64,000 nucleotides of DNA, from positions 186,001 through 250,000 of the forward strand of contig NZ_AP024546.1 in the NCBI RefSeq assembly GCF_018406645.1. Reading direction: 5' to 3'. Positions 1-9,215 of the stretch are shown here, one piece after another. Each line of letters begins with the position of its first letter. The first letter of the stretch is position 1. The notes beneath the pieces are model-generated. The model did not search any database, was not told the DNA's origin, and worked only from the letters and a program-made list of their open reading frames with translations. Source of the stretch: Lysobacter helvus. GTDB taxonomy: Bacteria; Pseudomonadota; Gammaproteobacteria; Xanthomonadales; Xanthomonadaceae. The position numbers and the translations under genes were made by a program.

Positions 1-306
1 GCCGGCGTCGAGGCTGGCGCGCGCGACGCGCTGCGTGGCCAGCACGTTCGCCCGCTGGAAGTCGGCGGACGCGCCCCACGGCGCCGACAGCGCGGCGGCG
101 TGCACGACCGTGTCGCAGCCCGCGAGCAACGGCGCCATCGGGTCGCACGCCAGGTCGGCGATGCGCACGTCGACGCCGGGCGCCGGCCGCGGCAGCTTCG
201 CCGCGTTGCGCCCGCTCGCGACCACCGCGTGACCACGCGCGCGCAACGCCGCGACGACGTGCGCACCGATGAACCCGCTGGCGCCGGTGACGAGGACGCG
301 GGCCAT
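1..306 (-). CDS. NAD-dependent epimerase/dehydratase (partial, C-terminus off the window)
   Basis: The visible N-terminal 102 residues begin with a Rossmann dinucleotide-binding motif (VTGASGFIGAHV) and continue with the DTVVHAAA segment typical of extended short-chain dehydrogenases acting on nucleotide sugars, sterols or 2-alkyl-3-ketoacids. Its ATG overlaps the stop of the ketoacyl synthase gene by one base (TGATG), so the two are almost certainly co-translated and may act in one pathway, for example the synthase making a beta-keto product and this enzyme reducing it. The catalytic Tyr-Lys region lies outside the window, so the substrate cannot be judged. Family confidence is good; specific function is unknown. 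Confidence 0.8.
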   Translation of the reverse strand, partial: MARVLVTGASGFIGAHVVAALRARGHAVVASGRNAAKLPRPAPGVDVRIADLACDPMAPLLAGCDTVVHAAALSAPWGASADFQRANVLATQRVARASLDAG

Positions 307-1319
307 CAGTAGCGCAGCACCGCGCCGCCGAACGACAGGCCCGCACCGGAGCCGACCAGCGCCACGAGGTCGTCGCGCACGATGCGCCCGGCGTCGATCG
401 CACGATGCAGGGCCGTCGGGATCGATGCGGCCATCTGGTTGCCGTGCGTGGACAGGATGCGCACCAGCCGGTCCTCGGGCAGGCGCAAGGCGTGTTGCAG
501 GTGCGCGAGCGCCTTGTCGCTGGCCTGGTGCGGGACGAACGCATCGAGGTCATCGAGCGTGACGCCCGCGCGGCCGAACAAGCGCGCCAGGTAGCCCGGC
601 AACAATTGCGCGGCGAGGCGATAGGTGGCCTTGCCCGCCATTTCGAAACGCGCGGCATCGCGATACGCGTCCATGTCGTCGGCCACGCGCAGGCGGGTGC
701 CGCCGGCGCGCACGCGGCACAGCTCGGCGCCTTCCGAATAGGTTTCCATGTGCGCGGCGAGGAGCTGCGATCGCGAATCGGCCGGTGCGCGCGACACGAC
801 CACCGCCGCGGCGCCGTCGCCGAACAGCGGCGCCGAATCCGGGTCGTCCCAGTTCAAGCCGGCCGATGCGATTTCGCTGGAGACGATCAACGCGCGCTCC
901 AGGCGCCCGGCGGCCAGCATGCACGCCACCATGTCGAGCGCGGCGAGGAAGCTCAGGCAGGTCGCGTTGACGTCGAACGCGGCGATGCCGGTGCCTTCGA
1001 GGCCGAGGCGGCGATGCACGAACACCGCCGAACACGGGATCGCCTGCTCCATCACGCTGCAGGCCGAGACGACGAGGTCCAGGTCGCGGGCCTGCAGGCC
1101 CGCGCGGTCCAGCGCTTCGCGTGCGGCATGCGCGGCCATCGCCGAAGTGGTTTCGTCGGCGGTCGCATGGTGGCGATGGTCGATGCCGGTATGGCGTTGC
1201 GTCCAGCCGGCGGGCTTGCGCCAGCGGGCGTCGAATTCGGTGGACTCCACCCGGCGGCCCGGGGTGAACGTGCCCGTGCCGAGGATGCGGAGCGGGACGG
1301 GAAGCGATCGGGACGACAT
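306..1319 (-). CDS. Beta-ketoacyl-ACP synthase III family (FabH-like) protein
   Basis: This is a 337-residue thiolase-fold condensing enzyme. The Cys-His-Asn triad is intact: Cys121 in NATCLSF, His264 in VPHQASDK and Asn294 in THGNQMAAS. The C-terminus (SGAGLSFGGAVLRY) resembles the FabH end. The start at 1319 is chosen because an upstream extension to 1391 has no family character. A second, canonical fabH sits inside the fab cluster at 45160-46140, so this copy is probably specialised, perhaps for an unusual acyl chain, a secondary lipid or a signalling molecule. It overlaps the epimerase-like gene downstream by one base and is divergent from a helix-turn-helix regulator 143 bases away. The substrate is unknown. 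Confidence 0.85.
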   Translation of the reverse strand: MSSRSLPVPLRILGTGTFTPGRRVESTEFDARWRKPAGWTQRHTGIDHRHHATADETTSAMAAHAAREALDRAGLQARDLDLVVSACSVMEQAIPCSAVFVHRRLGLEGTGIAAFDVNATCLSFLAALDMVACMLAAGRLERALIVSSEIASAGLNWDDPDSAPLFGDGAAAVVVSRAPADSRSQLLAAHMETYSEGAELCRVRAGGTRLRVADDMDAYRDAARFEMAGKATYRLAAQLLPGYLARLFGRAGVTLDDLDAFVPHQASDKALAHLQHALRLPEDRLVRILSTHGNQMAASIPTALHRAIDAGRIVRDDLVALVGSGAGLSFGGAVLRY

Positions 1320-1462
1320 TGCACGCTCGCGTTGGAAGGGGCGCGGCGAGGGTGCGGACCCGGGGCGCGATGCGCAATGATGCAGCGCCACCGGCGCGAT
1401 GCGCGAGCCGGCGGGGATCAGGAAGCGATACGGGCGCAGGGATCACGCGGGGAGAGGGCGGG

Positions 1463-2209
1463 ATGGCGGCTTCCAAACTGGTGGTGCAGGCGATCCGCGA
1501 CCGGCTGCGCGAGCGCGGCCTGACCTATCGCGAACTCGCCACGCGGCTGGGCGTGAGCGAAGTGACCGTCAAGCGCGACCTGGGCCGCGGCGACTTCTCG
1601 CTGGCGCGCCTGGATGCCATCTGCGAAGCGCTCGGCGTCGAGCTGGTGGACCTGCTGCAGGGCGAACCGGACGCCAGCATCCTCACCGTGCTGGACGATG
1701 CGCAGGAACATGCGCTCGTCTCCGACCCCAAGCTGCTGCTGGCGACCTACCTCATCGTCAACGACTGGAAGTTCGCCGAGATCCTGGCGGCGTTCCGCGT
1801 CGACGAGAACGAACTTGTGTCGCTTCTCCTGCGCCTGGACCAGTTGCGGATCATCGACTACCGCCCGCCGAAGCGTTTCACCAAGCGCACCGCGCGCAAC
1901 TTCGCCTGGCAACCGGGCGGACCGGTGCATGCGTTCTTCCTGCAACGCGTGGTGCCGGAGTTCTTCGGCGGCGCCTTCGACCAGGGCGGCGATGCGTTCC
2001 ACTTCATGGGCGGCACGCTGTCGGATGCTGCGATGCGACACGTGGCGGCGGGGATGGCGCGGCTGGCGCGCGAGTTCGACGAATTGGTGCGACGCGACAC
2101 GCAGTTGCCGCTCGAAGCGCGCCACGGCTGCAGTGCGGTCTTCGCGCTGCGACGCTGGGAATTCTCGGCGTTCACTGCGCTGCGGCGCGGGACGGACGCC
2201 CGCGAATGA
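1463..2209 (+). CDS. Helix-turn-helix (XRE-type) transcriptional regulator
   Basis: The 248-residue protein has an N-terminal helix-turn-helix of the Cro/C1 kind, roughly residues 8-62 (TYRELATRLGVSEVTVKRDL, then LARLDAICEALGVELVDLL). The remaining ~185 residues form a second part with no motif I recognise, rich in aromatic residues around AFFLQRVVPEFFGG; it may sense a ligand or mediate dimers. The ATG at 1463 has a purine-rich ribosome site (GGGGAGAGGG) just upstream, which decides against the longer reading frame starting at 1319. It is divergent from the FabH-like gene and could control it through the shared 143-base gap; no operator could be defined by eye. Confidence 0.8.
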   Translation: MAASKLVVQAIRDRLRERGLTYRELATRLGVSEVTVKRDLGRGDFSLARLDAICEALGVELVDLLQGEPDASILTVLDDAQEHALVSDPKLLLATYLIVNDWKFAEILAAFRVDENELVSLLLRLDQLRIIDYRPPKRFTKRTARNFAWQPGGPVHAFFLQRVVPEFFGGAFDQGGDAFHFMGGTLSDAAMRHVAAGMARLAREFDELVRRDTQLPLEARHGCSAVFALRRWEFSAFTALRRGTDARE

Positions 2210-2338
2210 CGCACTGCGGCGTGCCGTCCACCGGCTGCGCGCCCTACGCTGCGTCGCGCGTTCACCCAGGCCTCACTGCCGCGGACTAGCGTATGCACCG
2301 CCCGCTCATGGGCAGACCGTTTTCAGGGGACGGCCGCA

Positions 2339-2530
2339 ATGAACATCAAGAAGCTCGAAGCAGTGCTCGCGGAAATGCGCAAGGCGCATTCCGCCGACAA
2401 CCAGCAGCTGCGCGAATGGGAAGGCCGCATCGCCGAGGCGATCGCCGACGACCTGATGGAACAGATCAACGCTGCGTTCGCAGTGGCGCCTGCGCTGGCC
2501 ACCGAACCCGGCGGCCACGACTGGGAATGA
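2339..2530 (+). CDS. Small hypothetical protein (63 aa)
   Basis: A short, acidic, mostly helical reading frame that begins MNIKKLEAVLAEMRKAH, with no signal peptide or membrane segment. A plausible ribosome site (AGGGGACGG) lies just before the ATG. Normal high-GC codon use and a high helix-forming content argue that it is real, but I do not recognise a family. It ends ten bases from the convergent response-regulator gene, so the two share a termination region. Function unknown. Confidence 0.55.
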   Translation: MNIKKLEAVLAEMRKAHSADNQQLREWEGRIAEAIADDLMEQINAAFAVAPALATEPGGHDWE

Positions 2531-2539
2531 GGCGGGCGC

Positions 2540-2923
2540 TCAGCCCGCCTGCTTCGCCGGCGTTCCGAGCAACTGCACGATCACGCCGGCGAGTTCCTCC
2601 GGGCGCACCGGCTTGGTGACGTAGCCGGCCGCGCCCTGGCGCAAGCCCCATTCGCAATCGGTGGGTTGCGACCGGCCGGTGACCAGCACGATCGGCATGT
2701 CGCGCAACGCGGGATGGTTGCAGAGCGTGCGCGTGGCGGCGTAGCCGTCGATGCCGGGCATCACCACGTCCATCAGCACCAGGTCCGGGCGTTCGCGCAT
2801 CGCGGCTTCCACGCCCGCCTGGCCGTCGCTGCACACGATGCCGGTGTGGCCGAGCGCCTGCACCACCTTGAGGGAGAGCGCGCGTTGCAGCGGGCAGTCG
2901 TCGACGATCAGGATGCGGGCCAT
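2540..2923 (-). CDS. Single-domain response regulator (CheY/PilH-like)
   Basis: A 127-residue stand-alone receiver domain. It shows the acidic pair near the N-terminus (ILIVDDCP), the phospho-acceptor Asp in LVLMDVVMPG, the Thr in IVLVTGRS and the conserved Lys in YVTKPVRPEE. There is no output domain, so it probably works by protein-protein contact. The wording of the acceptor motif is like PilH/PilG of type IV pilus twitching chemotaxis, but no pil or che genes are nearby, so partner and process are open. The start at 2923 gives a normal receiver N-terminus; an upstream ATG would add 31 residues with no family match. Confidence 0.85.
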   Translation of the reverse strand: MARILIVDDCPLQRALSLKVVQALGHTGIVCSDGQAGVEAAMRERPDLVLMDVVMPGIDGYAATRTLCNHPALRDMPIVLVTGRSQPTDCEWGLRQGAAGYVTKPVRPEELAGVIVQLLGTPAKQAG

Positions 2924-3069
2924 GCCAGGTTCCTTGCGATACTGAGTGCGAGGCATTCTGCGCGGGGCCTTGCGCGCACGGCAGGCGGCACAGGGGGCGA
3001 TTTTCCCGGCGTGCACGCGAATCGTCCGGACGCAACGCTATGCTCCGCCCGACCCGCGAAGGAACGTCG

Positions 3070-4413
3070 ATGCCCACGGCGCTGGTGTGGTTCCGCAATG
3101 ACCTGCGACTCGACGACCAGCCCGCCCTGCAGGCGGCGCTCGCGCAGGGCTACGCGCCGGTGCCGGTGTATATCCACGCACCCGACGAAGCCGGCCCGCA
3201 TGCGAACGGTGCGGCCTCGGATGCGTGGCGGCATCGCTCGCTTCATGCGCTGGACGGCGCGCTGCGGGCGCGCCGTTCGCGTCTCACCGTGCTGCGCGGC
3301 CCCACCCTGCCCGCCCTCGAACGCCTCGCTGCCGCGACGGGCGCCGAAGCCGTGTTCTGGACGCGGCGCTACGAGCCCGCGTTCGAACAACGCGACACCA
3401 CGATCAAGCGTGCCCTGCGCCGCGGCGGCCTGCACGCGGAAAGCTTCAACGGCGCGCTGCTGATCGAACCCTGGGACGTCGCGACGAAACAAGGCGATCC
3501 GTACCGGGTGTTCACGCCGTTCTGGAAGACCGCAAGCGCGCAGTTGCGCAAGCCGCGGCCGTGGGATGCGCCGAAGCGCTTGCCGGCGCCGCCGGAGGCC
3601 GCGGACGCAACGACGATCGATGCCCTGGGCCTGGCGCCGAAGCGCGGCTGGGACCACGACTTCTGGACGCAATGGTTCCCGGGCGAAATCGGCGCGCGCG
3701 CGGCGCTCACCACGTTCCTGCCGCGCATCGCCGCGTATCCCGACGCACGCGACGTGCCTGCGATCGAAGGCACGTCGCGCTTGTCGCCGCACCTGCATTT
3801 CGGCGAGGTGTCGGTGCAGCGCGTGTTCGCGGCGATCGGCGATGCGGATGCGCCCCCCGAAGCGCGCGCGGCCTACCAGCGCCAACTCGGCTGGCGCGAG
3901 TTCGCGCATCACCTGCTGCACCATTTCCCGCACACGGTGGACCGCAACCTCGACCCGCGCTTCGACGACTTCGACTGGGCCCCGTTCGATGCGGTGCAGT
4001 TCGATGCGTGGACGCGCGGCCGCACCGGCGTCCCGATCGTCGATGCCGGCATGCGCGAGCTGTGGCACACCGGCTGGATGCACAACCGGGTGCGCATGCT
4101 GGTGGCGAGTTTCCTGACGAAGCAGTTGCGCATGCACTGGTCGCATGGCGCGCGCTGGTTCATGGACACGCTGGTGGACGCGGACTTGGCGAACAACACG
4201 CTCGGCTGGCAATGGGTGGCCGGCACCGGCGCGGATGCCGCGCCCTATTTCCGGATCTTCAATCCGCTGTTACAGGCCAAACGCTTCGATCCGGACGCGG
4301 CGTACGTGCGGCGCTGGGTGCCGGAACTCGGGACGCCGCGTTACCCGGCGCCGATCGTGGACCTGGCGGAAACGCGCGACGCGGCCCTGGCCGCCTACAA
4401 GCGGCGCGGCTGA
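3070..4413 (+). CDS. phrB: Deoxyribodipyrimidine photolyase
   Basis: A 447-residue class I cryptochrome/photolyase that uses blue light and reduced FAD to split cyclobutane pyrimidine dimers in DNA. The N-terminal alpha/beta antenna domain starts TALVWFRNDLRLDDQ. The C-terminal FAD domain carries the hallmark stretch IVDAGMRELWHTGWMHNRVR, then NNTLGWQWVAGTG and the FRIFNPLLQ segment that lines the active site. Length is close to the E. coli enzyme (about 470). The gene stands alone; its stop codon directly abuts the stop of the convergent ispG. The start at 3070 matches the family N-terminus. Confidence 0.95.
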   Translation: MPTALVWFRNDLRLDDQPALQAALAQGYAPVPVYIHAPDEAGPHANGAASDAWRHRSLHALDGALRARRSRLTVLRGPTLPALERLAAATGAEAVFWTRRYEPAFEQRDTTIKRALRRGGLHAESFNGALLIEPWDVATKQGDPYRVFTPFWKTASAQLRKPRPWDAPKRLPAPPEAADATTIDALGLAPKRGWDHDFWTQWFPGEIGARAALTTFLPRIAAYPDARDVPAIEGTSRLSPHLHFGEVSVQRVFAAIGDADAPPEARAAYQRQLGWREFAHHLLHHFPHTVDRNLDPRFDDFDWAPFDAVQFDAWTRGRTGVPIVDAGMRELWHTGWMHNRVRMLVASFLTKQLRMHWSHGARWFMDTLVDADLANNTLGWQWVAGTGADAAPYFRIFNPLLQAKRFDPDAAYVRRWVPELGTPRYPAPIVDLAETRDAALAAYKRRG

Positions 4414-5694
4414 TCAGCGGCCGTACTTTGATTCGACGTAGTCGTCGATCATCGCGACGAATTCCTGCGCGATGTTGTCCCCGCGCAGCGTCTTCGCCTT
4501 CTCGCCATCGATGAACACCGGCGCGGCCGGCGCTTCGCCCGTGCCGGGCAGCGAGATGCCGATGTTGGCGTGGCGCGATTCGCCGGGGCCGTTCACCACG
4601 CAGCCCATCACCGCGAGCGTGAGGTTTTCCGCGCCCGGGTGGGTGATCTTCCACGTGGGCATCTTGTCGCGCACGTGTTCCTGCACCGACTTGGCCAGTT
4701 CCTGGAAGAACTCGGACGTCGTGCGCCCGCACCCGGGGCACGCGGTGACCATCGGCGTGAACGCGCGCAGGCCGAGGGTTTGCAACAGTTCCTGCGCGAC
4801 GATGACTTCCTGCGTGCGCGAGGCGCCCGGATCGGGCGTGAGCGAGATGCGGATCGTGTCGCCGATGCCTTCCTGCAGCAGCACCGCGAGCGCCGCGCTG
4901 GACGCGACGATGCCCTTGCTGCCGATGCCGGCTTCGGTGAGGCCCAGGTGCAGCGCGTACGTGCCGCGCGTGGCGAGTTCGCGGTACACGGCGATCAGTT
5001 CCTGCACGCCGCTGACCTTCGCGCTGAGGATGATGCGATCGGCCGGCAGGCCCAGCGCGACGGCGCGGTCGGCCGAATCCAGCGCCGAGCGGATGAGCGC
5101 TTCGCGCAGCACGCGGCCGGCATCCCAGGGTTCGGCGCGCGCATGGTTTTCGTCCATCAGCTGCGCGGCGAGGGCCTGGTCGAGCGAGCCCCAGTTGGCG
5201 CCGATGCGCACGGGCTTGTCGTACTGCATCGCGAATTCGATGAGCTGCGCGAACTGCGTGTCGCGCTTCTTGCCGAAGCCCACGTTGCCCGGGTTGATGC
5301 GGTACTTCGCCAGCGCCTGCGCGCACGCCGGTTCGCCGGCGAGCAGCTGGTGCCCGTTGTAGTGGAAGTCGCCGATGATCGGGACATGCACGTTCATCAT
5401 CGCCAGCTTCTCGACGATGCGCGGCACGGCCGCAGCGGCTTCGGGCGTGTTGACGGTGACGCGGACGAGTTCGGAGCCGGCGCGCCACAGGTCGGCGACC
5501 TGCTTCGTCGTCGAGGCGACGTCCGCCGTGTCGGTGTTGGTCATCGACTGCACGACCACCGGCGCGTCGCCGCCCACCGCGATGCCGCCGACGCGCACCT
5601 GGCGCGTGGCGCGGCGCGGCGACGGGCCGAAGCGCGGGGCGTCGGCGCAGGGCGGCGGGAGGTCGGTCAGCGGATCGCGGAGGGGCATCGACAT
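4414..5694 (-). CDS. ispG: 4-hydroxy-3-methylbut-2-enyl-diphosphate synthase (IspG/GcpE)
   Basis: Catalyses the penultimate step of the non-mevalonate isoprenoid pathway, reductively opening methylerythritol cyclodiphosphate to HMBPP in the cytoplasm. The 426-residue protein has the TIM-barrel N-terminus ([24 protein letters not shown]-like segment) and the [4Fe-4S] ligands in CPGCGRT near residues 318-321 and in [10 protein letters not shown] near residue 364, including the conserved acid after NGPG. It is longer than the E. coli form (372), as in betaproteobacteria and Xanthomonadaceae. An in-frame ATG six bases further in (5688) is an alternative start. The gene is divergent from xseA. Confidence 0.96.
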   Translation of the reverse strand: MSMPLRDPLTDLPPPCADAPRFGPSPRRATRQVRVGGIAVGGDAPVVVQSMTNTDTADVASTTKQVADLWRAGSELVRVTVNTPEAAAAVPRIVEKLAMMNVHVPIIGDFHYNGHQLLAGEPACAQALAKYRINPGNVGFGKKRDTQFAQLIEFAMQYDKPVRIGANWGSLDQALAAQLMDENHARAEPWDAGRVLREALIRSALDSADRAVALGLPADRIILSAKVSGVQELIAVYRELATRGTYALHLGLTEAGIGSKGIVASSAALAVLLQEGIGDTIRISLTPDPGASRTQEVIVAQELLQTLGLRAFTPMVTACPGCGRTTSEFFQELAKSVQEHVRDKMPTWKITHPGAENLTLAVMGCVVNGPGESRHANIGISLPGTGEAPAAPVFIDGEKAKTLRGDNIAQEFVAMIDDYVESKYGR

Positions 5695-5801
5695 GGCGCG
5701 CATTCTACGACCGCGGCCCTGCACGTGGCCCTGCGACTGGCCCGGCCGCGTGACCCGTTCACGGGCCTGCGGTACCGTGTCCCGCCGTTCCAAGCCCCCG
5801 C

Positions 5802-7145
5802 ATGACCCGCGACGACGCCCGCAAGATCCTCTCGCCCACCCAGCTCAACACGCTGGCGCGCGACCTGCTGGAAGGGGCGTTCCCGCTGGTGTGGGTGGAA
5901 GGCGAGCTGGGGAATCTCTCCCGGCCCGGGTCCGGGCACCTCTACTTCACCCTGAAGGACGCGCGCGCCCAGGTGCGCTGCGCGCTGTTCAAGCCCAAGA
6001 GCCAGTGGCTGAACTTCGTCCCGCGCGAAGGCCTGCGCGTGCTCGCGCGCGGCCGCCTCACGCTGTACGAGGCGCGTGGCGACTACCAGCTGATCCTGGA
6101 TTCGCTGGAGGAAGCGGGCGAAGGCGCGCTGCGGCGGGCGTTCGAGGAACTCAAGGCGAAGCTGCAGGCCGAGGGCCTGTTCGAAGCCGAACGCAAGCGC
6201 CCCCTGCCCGCCTTCGTGCGGCGCATCGGCGTGCTCACCTCGCCGTCGGGCGCGGCGGTGCGCGATGTGCTGAGCGTGCTGGCGCGGCGCTTCCCGCTGG
6301 TGGAAGTGGATGTGCTGCCGGTGCAGGTGCAGGGCGAAACGGCGCCGGCACAGATCGTCGCGATGCTCCAGCGCGCGGTGCGCTCCGGGCGCTACGACAC
6401 GCTGCTGCTCGCCCGCGGCGGCGGGTCGCTCGAAGACCTGTGGGCCTTCAACGACGAGCGGCTGGTGCGCTCGATCGCGGCATCGCCGATTCCGGTCGTC
6501 TCGGCGATCGGGCACGAGACGGATTTCAGCCTCAGCGATTTCGTGGCGGACCTGCGTGCGCCGACGCCGTCGGTCGCCGCCGAACTGCTGGTGCCCGCGC
6601 GCGCCGACCTGCGCGTGCGCCTGCAGGGCCTGCATCGGCGCATGGCGACGCTGCAGCTGCACCATCTGCGTCGCGACGCACAGCGCGCCGATCGCGCGGC
6701 GCTGCGCCTGCACGCCCTGCGCCCCCGCGCGCGCCTGGACCTGCTGCTGCGGCGCCAGGCCGAAGCGCAGCGGCGCCTGGAGGCCGCATGGCGCAAGCAA
6801 CTCGAACATTGGCGCGCGCGCATGCGCCACGCCGACGCGGTGTTGCGCACCATGCAACCGCGCCGGCGCGTGGCCTTGCTGCGCCAGCGGCTGGAAGCGC
6901 TGCGGCAGCGTCCGCGTTCGGTGATCGCGCGGCGCCTGCAGCACGATGCGATGCACCTGCGTGGGCTGGCGCGTTCACTGGAAGCGGTGAGTCCGCTGGC
7001 CACGGTGGCGCGCGGCTACAGCATCCTGCTGCGCGACGATGGACACGTCGTGCGCGGGGTGAACGATGCGAAGGTCGGGGATCGCGTGCAGGCGCGCCTG
7101 GCCGATGGAACCCTGCCGTTGCGCGTGATCGCCCCCGACGATTGA
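5802..7145 (+). CDS. xseA: Exodeoxyribonuclease VII large subunit
   Basis: The 447-residue XseA pairs with several XseB subunits to degrade single-stranded DNA from either end, acting in repair and recombination. The N-terminal OB-fold reads [24 protein letters not shown]. The catalytic region has [29 protein letters not shown] and [24 protein letters not shown] in the usual order, followed by a long Arg-rich coiled-coil that binds XseB and a short C-terminal tail ([15 protein letters not shown]). xseB is not in this window. The aldehyde dehydrogenase gene follows 14 bases later and may be co-transcribed. Confidence 0.96.
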   Translation: MTRDDARKILSPTQLNTLARDLLEGAFPLVWVEGELGNLSRPGSGHLYFTLKDARAQVRCALFKPKSQWLNFVPREGLRVLARGRLTLYEARGDYQLILDSLEEAGEGALRRAFEELKAKLQAEGLFEAERKRPLPAFVRRIGVLTSPSGAAVRDVLSVLARRFPLVEVDVLPVQVQGETAPAQIVAMLQRAVRSGRYDTLLLARGGGSLEDLWAFNDERLVRSIAASPIPVVSAIGHETDFSLSDFVADLRAPTPSVAAELLVPARADLRVRLQGLHRRMATLQLHHLRRDAQRADRAALRLHALRPRARLDLLLRRQAEAQRRLEAAWRKQLEHWRARMRHADAVLRTMQPRRRVALLRQRLEALRQRPRSVIARRLQHDAMHLRGLARSLEAVSPLATVARGYSILLRDDGHVVRGVNDAKVGDRVQARLADGTLPLRVIAPDD

Positions 7146-7159
7146 TCCGGAGAACCGCC

Positions 7160-8599
7160 ATGGTCGACAAGCTTGCGAAACACTTTCCTTGCTACCTCGC
7201 GAACGCGGCGGTCCACACCAAGACCGAACTCGACGTCCTCGACAAGTTCACCGGCAAGCGCGCCACGCGCGTGGCCTTCGCCGATGCCGCGCTCGTGCGC
7301 AAGGCCATCGTTGCCGCGCACAAGGCGCGCAAGGCGATGGCCGAATTCCCGCCGGATGCGCGCCGCGACGTGCTGGAGCATTGCGTGCGCCGCTTCACCG
7401 AACGCAGCGAGGAACTGGCGCTGGCGTTGTGCGTGGAGGCCGGCAAGCCGATCAAGGATTCGCGCGGTGAGGTCACCCGCCTGATCGATACCTTCCGCAT
7501 CGCCGCCGGCGAAGCCACGCGCATCGGCGGCGACGTGCTGGAACTGCAGATTTCCCCGCGCACGCGCGGCTATCGCGGCATGGTCAAGCGCGTGCCCATC
7601 GGCGCGTGCGCGTTCATCACGCCGTTCAATTTCCCGTTGAACCTGGTGGCGCACAAGGTGGCGCCGGCGTTGGCGGCGGGCTGCCCGTTCGTGTTGAAGC
7701 CCGCGGCGAAGACACCGATCGGCGCCCTGATCATCGGCGAAGTGTTTTCGGAAACCGACCTGCCGAAAGGCGCGTTCTCGATCCTGCCCTGCTCCAACGA
7801 AGACGCCGGCCTGCTGGTCGAGGACGAACGCATCGCGCTGCTCAGCTTCACCGGCGGCCTGGTGGGCTGGGACCTGAAGGCGCGCGCGGGCCGCAAGAAA
7901 GTCACGCTGGAACTGGGCGGCAACGCGGCGTGCATCGTGGACGAGGATCCGGGGCAGTCGCTCGCGAAGGTCGTCGATCGCATGGTGTTCGGCGCGTACT
8001 ACCAGTCCGGCCAGAGTTGCATCAGCGTGCAGCGCATCCTGGTGCACCGCGCGTTGTATCCGAAGTTCCGCAAGGCGATGGCCGATGCAGTGGGCAAGCT
8101 GCGCATGGGCGATCCCAAGGACGAACGCGTGACCATCGGGCCCGTCGTGGACGAAGCCGCGGCCAAGCGCATCGATGCGTGGATGGATGCGGCGATCGCG
8201 GGTGGTGCGAAGGCGATCGTGCGCGGCAAGCGCAAGGGCAACTTGGTGCCGGCCGCGCTGCTGGAGAAAGTGCCGCGCGACTGCGAGCTGTACCGCAAGG
8301 AAGCGTTCGGGCCGGTGGCGTTGCTGGAGCCGTTCGATGATTTCGAGGATGCGATCGCGATCGTCAACGACAGCGACTTCGGCCTGCAGGCCGGCGTGTT
8401 CACCGGTTCGCTCGCGCACGCGATGCGGGCGTGGGATGCGCTGGAGGTCGGTGGCGTGATCGTGGGCGACGTGCCGAGTTTCCGCGTCGACAACATGCCC
8501 TACGGCGGGGTGAAGGGATCTGGCCTCGGCCGCGAAGGCATCCGCAGCGCGATCGAGGACATGACCGAGCCGCGCCTGCTGGTGGTGCGCGACGCCTGA
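7160..8599 (+). CDS. NAD(P)-dependent aldehyde dehydrogenase
   Basis: A 479-residue member of the aldehyde dehydrogenase superfamily, oxidising an aldehyde to the acid. The catalytic Cys is residue 287 (YYQSGQSCISVQR) and the general-base Glu is residue 251 (VTLELGGNAA); the cofactor segment ITPFNFPLNLVAHKVAPALA and the substrate-loop PYGGVKGSGLGREG are intact. The sequence is of the broad non-phosphorylating glyceraldehyde-3-phosphate / lactaldehyde / succinate-semialdehyde type, so the true substrate cannot be assigned. It starts at 7160 after an AGAACC spacer, 14 bases downstream of xseA. Confidence 0.9.
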   Translation: MVDKLAKHFPCYLANAAVHTKTELDVLDKFTGKRATRVAFADAALVRKAIVAAHKARKAMAEFPPDARRDVLEHCVRRFTERSEELALALCVEAGKPIKDSRGEVTRLIDTFRIAAGEATRIGGDVLELQISPRTRGYRGMVKRVPIGACAFITPFNFPLNLVAHKVAPALAAGCPFVLKPAAKTPIGALIIGEVFSETDLPKGAFSILPCSNEDAGLLVEDERIALLSFTGGLVGWDLKARAGRKKVTLELGGNAACIVDEDPGQSLAKVVDRMVFGAYYQSGQSCISVQRILVHRALYPKFRKAMADAVGKLRMGDPKDERVTIGPVVDEAAAKRIDAWMDAAIAGGAKAIVRGKRKGNLVPAALLEKVPRDCELYRKEAFGPVALLEPFDDFEDAIAIVNDSDFGLQAGVFTGSLAHAMRAWDALEVGGVIVGDVPSFRVDNMPYGGVKGSGLGREGIRSAIEDMTEPRLLVVRDA

Positions 8600-8602
8600 G
8601 CG

Positions 8603-8911
8603 TCACGCACCGATCGTCTGCAACGCCGCGTCGACGTCGCGGCCGCGCGGGTATACGGCCAGGATCGCGACGCGCGCATGCGCTTCATCGACCCGCAGCG
8701 CGACCGCGGTGCGCTCGCGGTGGTGCGCGACGCGCAGGCCGGGCAGCACGTCGTCGCGCAGCGTGCCGCGGTGCGGGAAGATCGAGAAGCTGCCGCACCA
8801 GTCCACCAGCGATGCGAGTTCGTGGTCCGCGCGCACGTAGCCGGCGTGTCGCGACAAGTACGCGTGCAACGCTTCCAGGTCGGCGACGGCGCGCGGCGCG
8901 AAGCGGATCAG
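8603..8911 (-). CDS. RelE/ParE-family toxin (non-canonical start)
   Basis: About 102 residues resembling ParE/RelE toxins: LIRFAPRAVADLEALHAYLS at the N-terminus, a central DWCGSFSIFPHRG and a C-terminal HARVAILAVYPRGRDV strand. ParE-type toxins usually poison DNA gyrase and RelE-type toxins cut ribosome-bound mRNA; which applies is not determined. It directly follows the antitoxin gene. No in-frame ATG, GTG or TTG lies near the expected N-terminus; the best candidate is a CTG at 8911-8909 that overlaps the antitoxin TGA (CTGA), so translation probably depends on coupling. The start is therefore uncertain while the family call is fairly safe. Confidence 0.75.
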   Translation of the reverse strand: MIRFAPRAVADLEALHAYLSRHAGYVRADHELASLVDWCGSFSIFPHRGTLRDDVLPGLRVAHHRERTAVALRVDEAHARVAILAVYPRGRDVDAALQTIGA

Positions 8912-9195
8912 GTACGGCCGCGGCGCTTCGCAGTCGCAGGCGCCGCGCCGCCGAGGCGGCTGCGCACCGCCTCCACCGACAGCGCGCGGCCGGGCGCGCG
9001 GTCGAACTCCCGCGCCGAAGCCACCACGTCCTCGCGCAACCACGCTTCCATCGCGCGTTCGCGCGCGAACAGCGCCCGCAGGCCATCGCGGATCACTTCG
9101 CTCTCCGTCGCGTAATCGCCCGAGGCCACGTGCGCGCGCACGGCGTCGGCCATCTCGTTGGGCAGGGTGATGCTGAATTGCTGGGTGGAACGCAT
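8908..9195 (-). CDS. ParD-like (CopG/RHH) antitoxin
   Basis: A 95-residue antitoxin. The N-terminal ribbon-helix-helix region reads FSITLPNEMADAVRAHVASG followed by YATESEVIRDGLRAL, which is the ParD pattern and both dimerises and binds the operator. The C-terminal half (VEAVRSRLGG...) is the flexible toxin-binding arm. It comes first in the operon, ahead of the toxin, as is standard for type II modules, so the antitoxin is made in excess. The promoter and repeats immediately upstream (9216-9253) are consistent with autoregulation. Confidence 0.85.
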   Translation of the reverse strand: MRSTQQFSITLPNEMADAVRAHVASGDYATESEVIRDGLRALFARERAMEAWLREDVVASAREFDRAPGRALSVEAVRSRLGGAAPATAKRRGRT

Positions 9196-9215
9196 GGGGG
9201 CGGCTCCGTTCGGGG

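Noticed and set aside
306-1319. Naming the FabH-like protein OleA of olefin synthesis.
   Set aside because: Its sequence around the catalytic Cys and elsewhere does not follow Xanthomonas OleA, and OleB and OleC genes are not visible.
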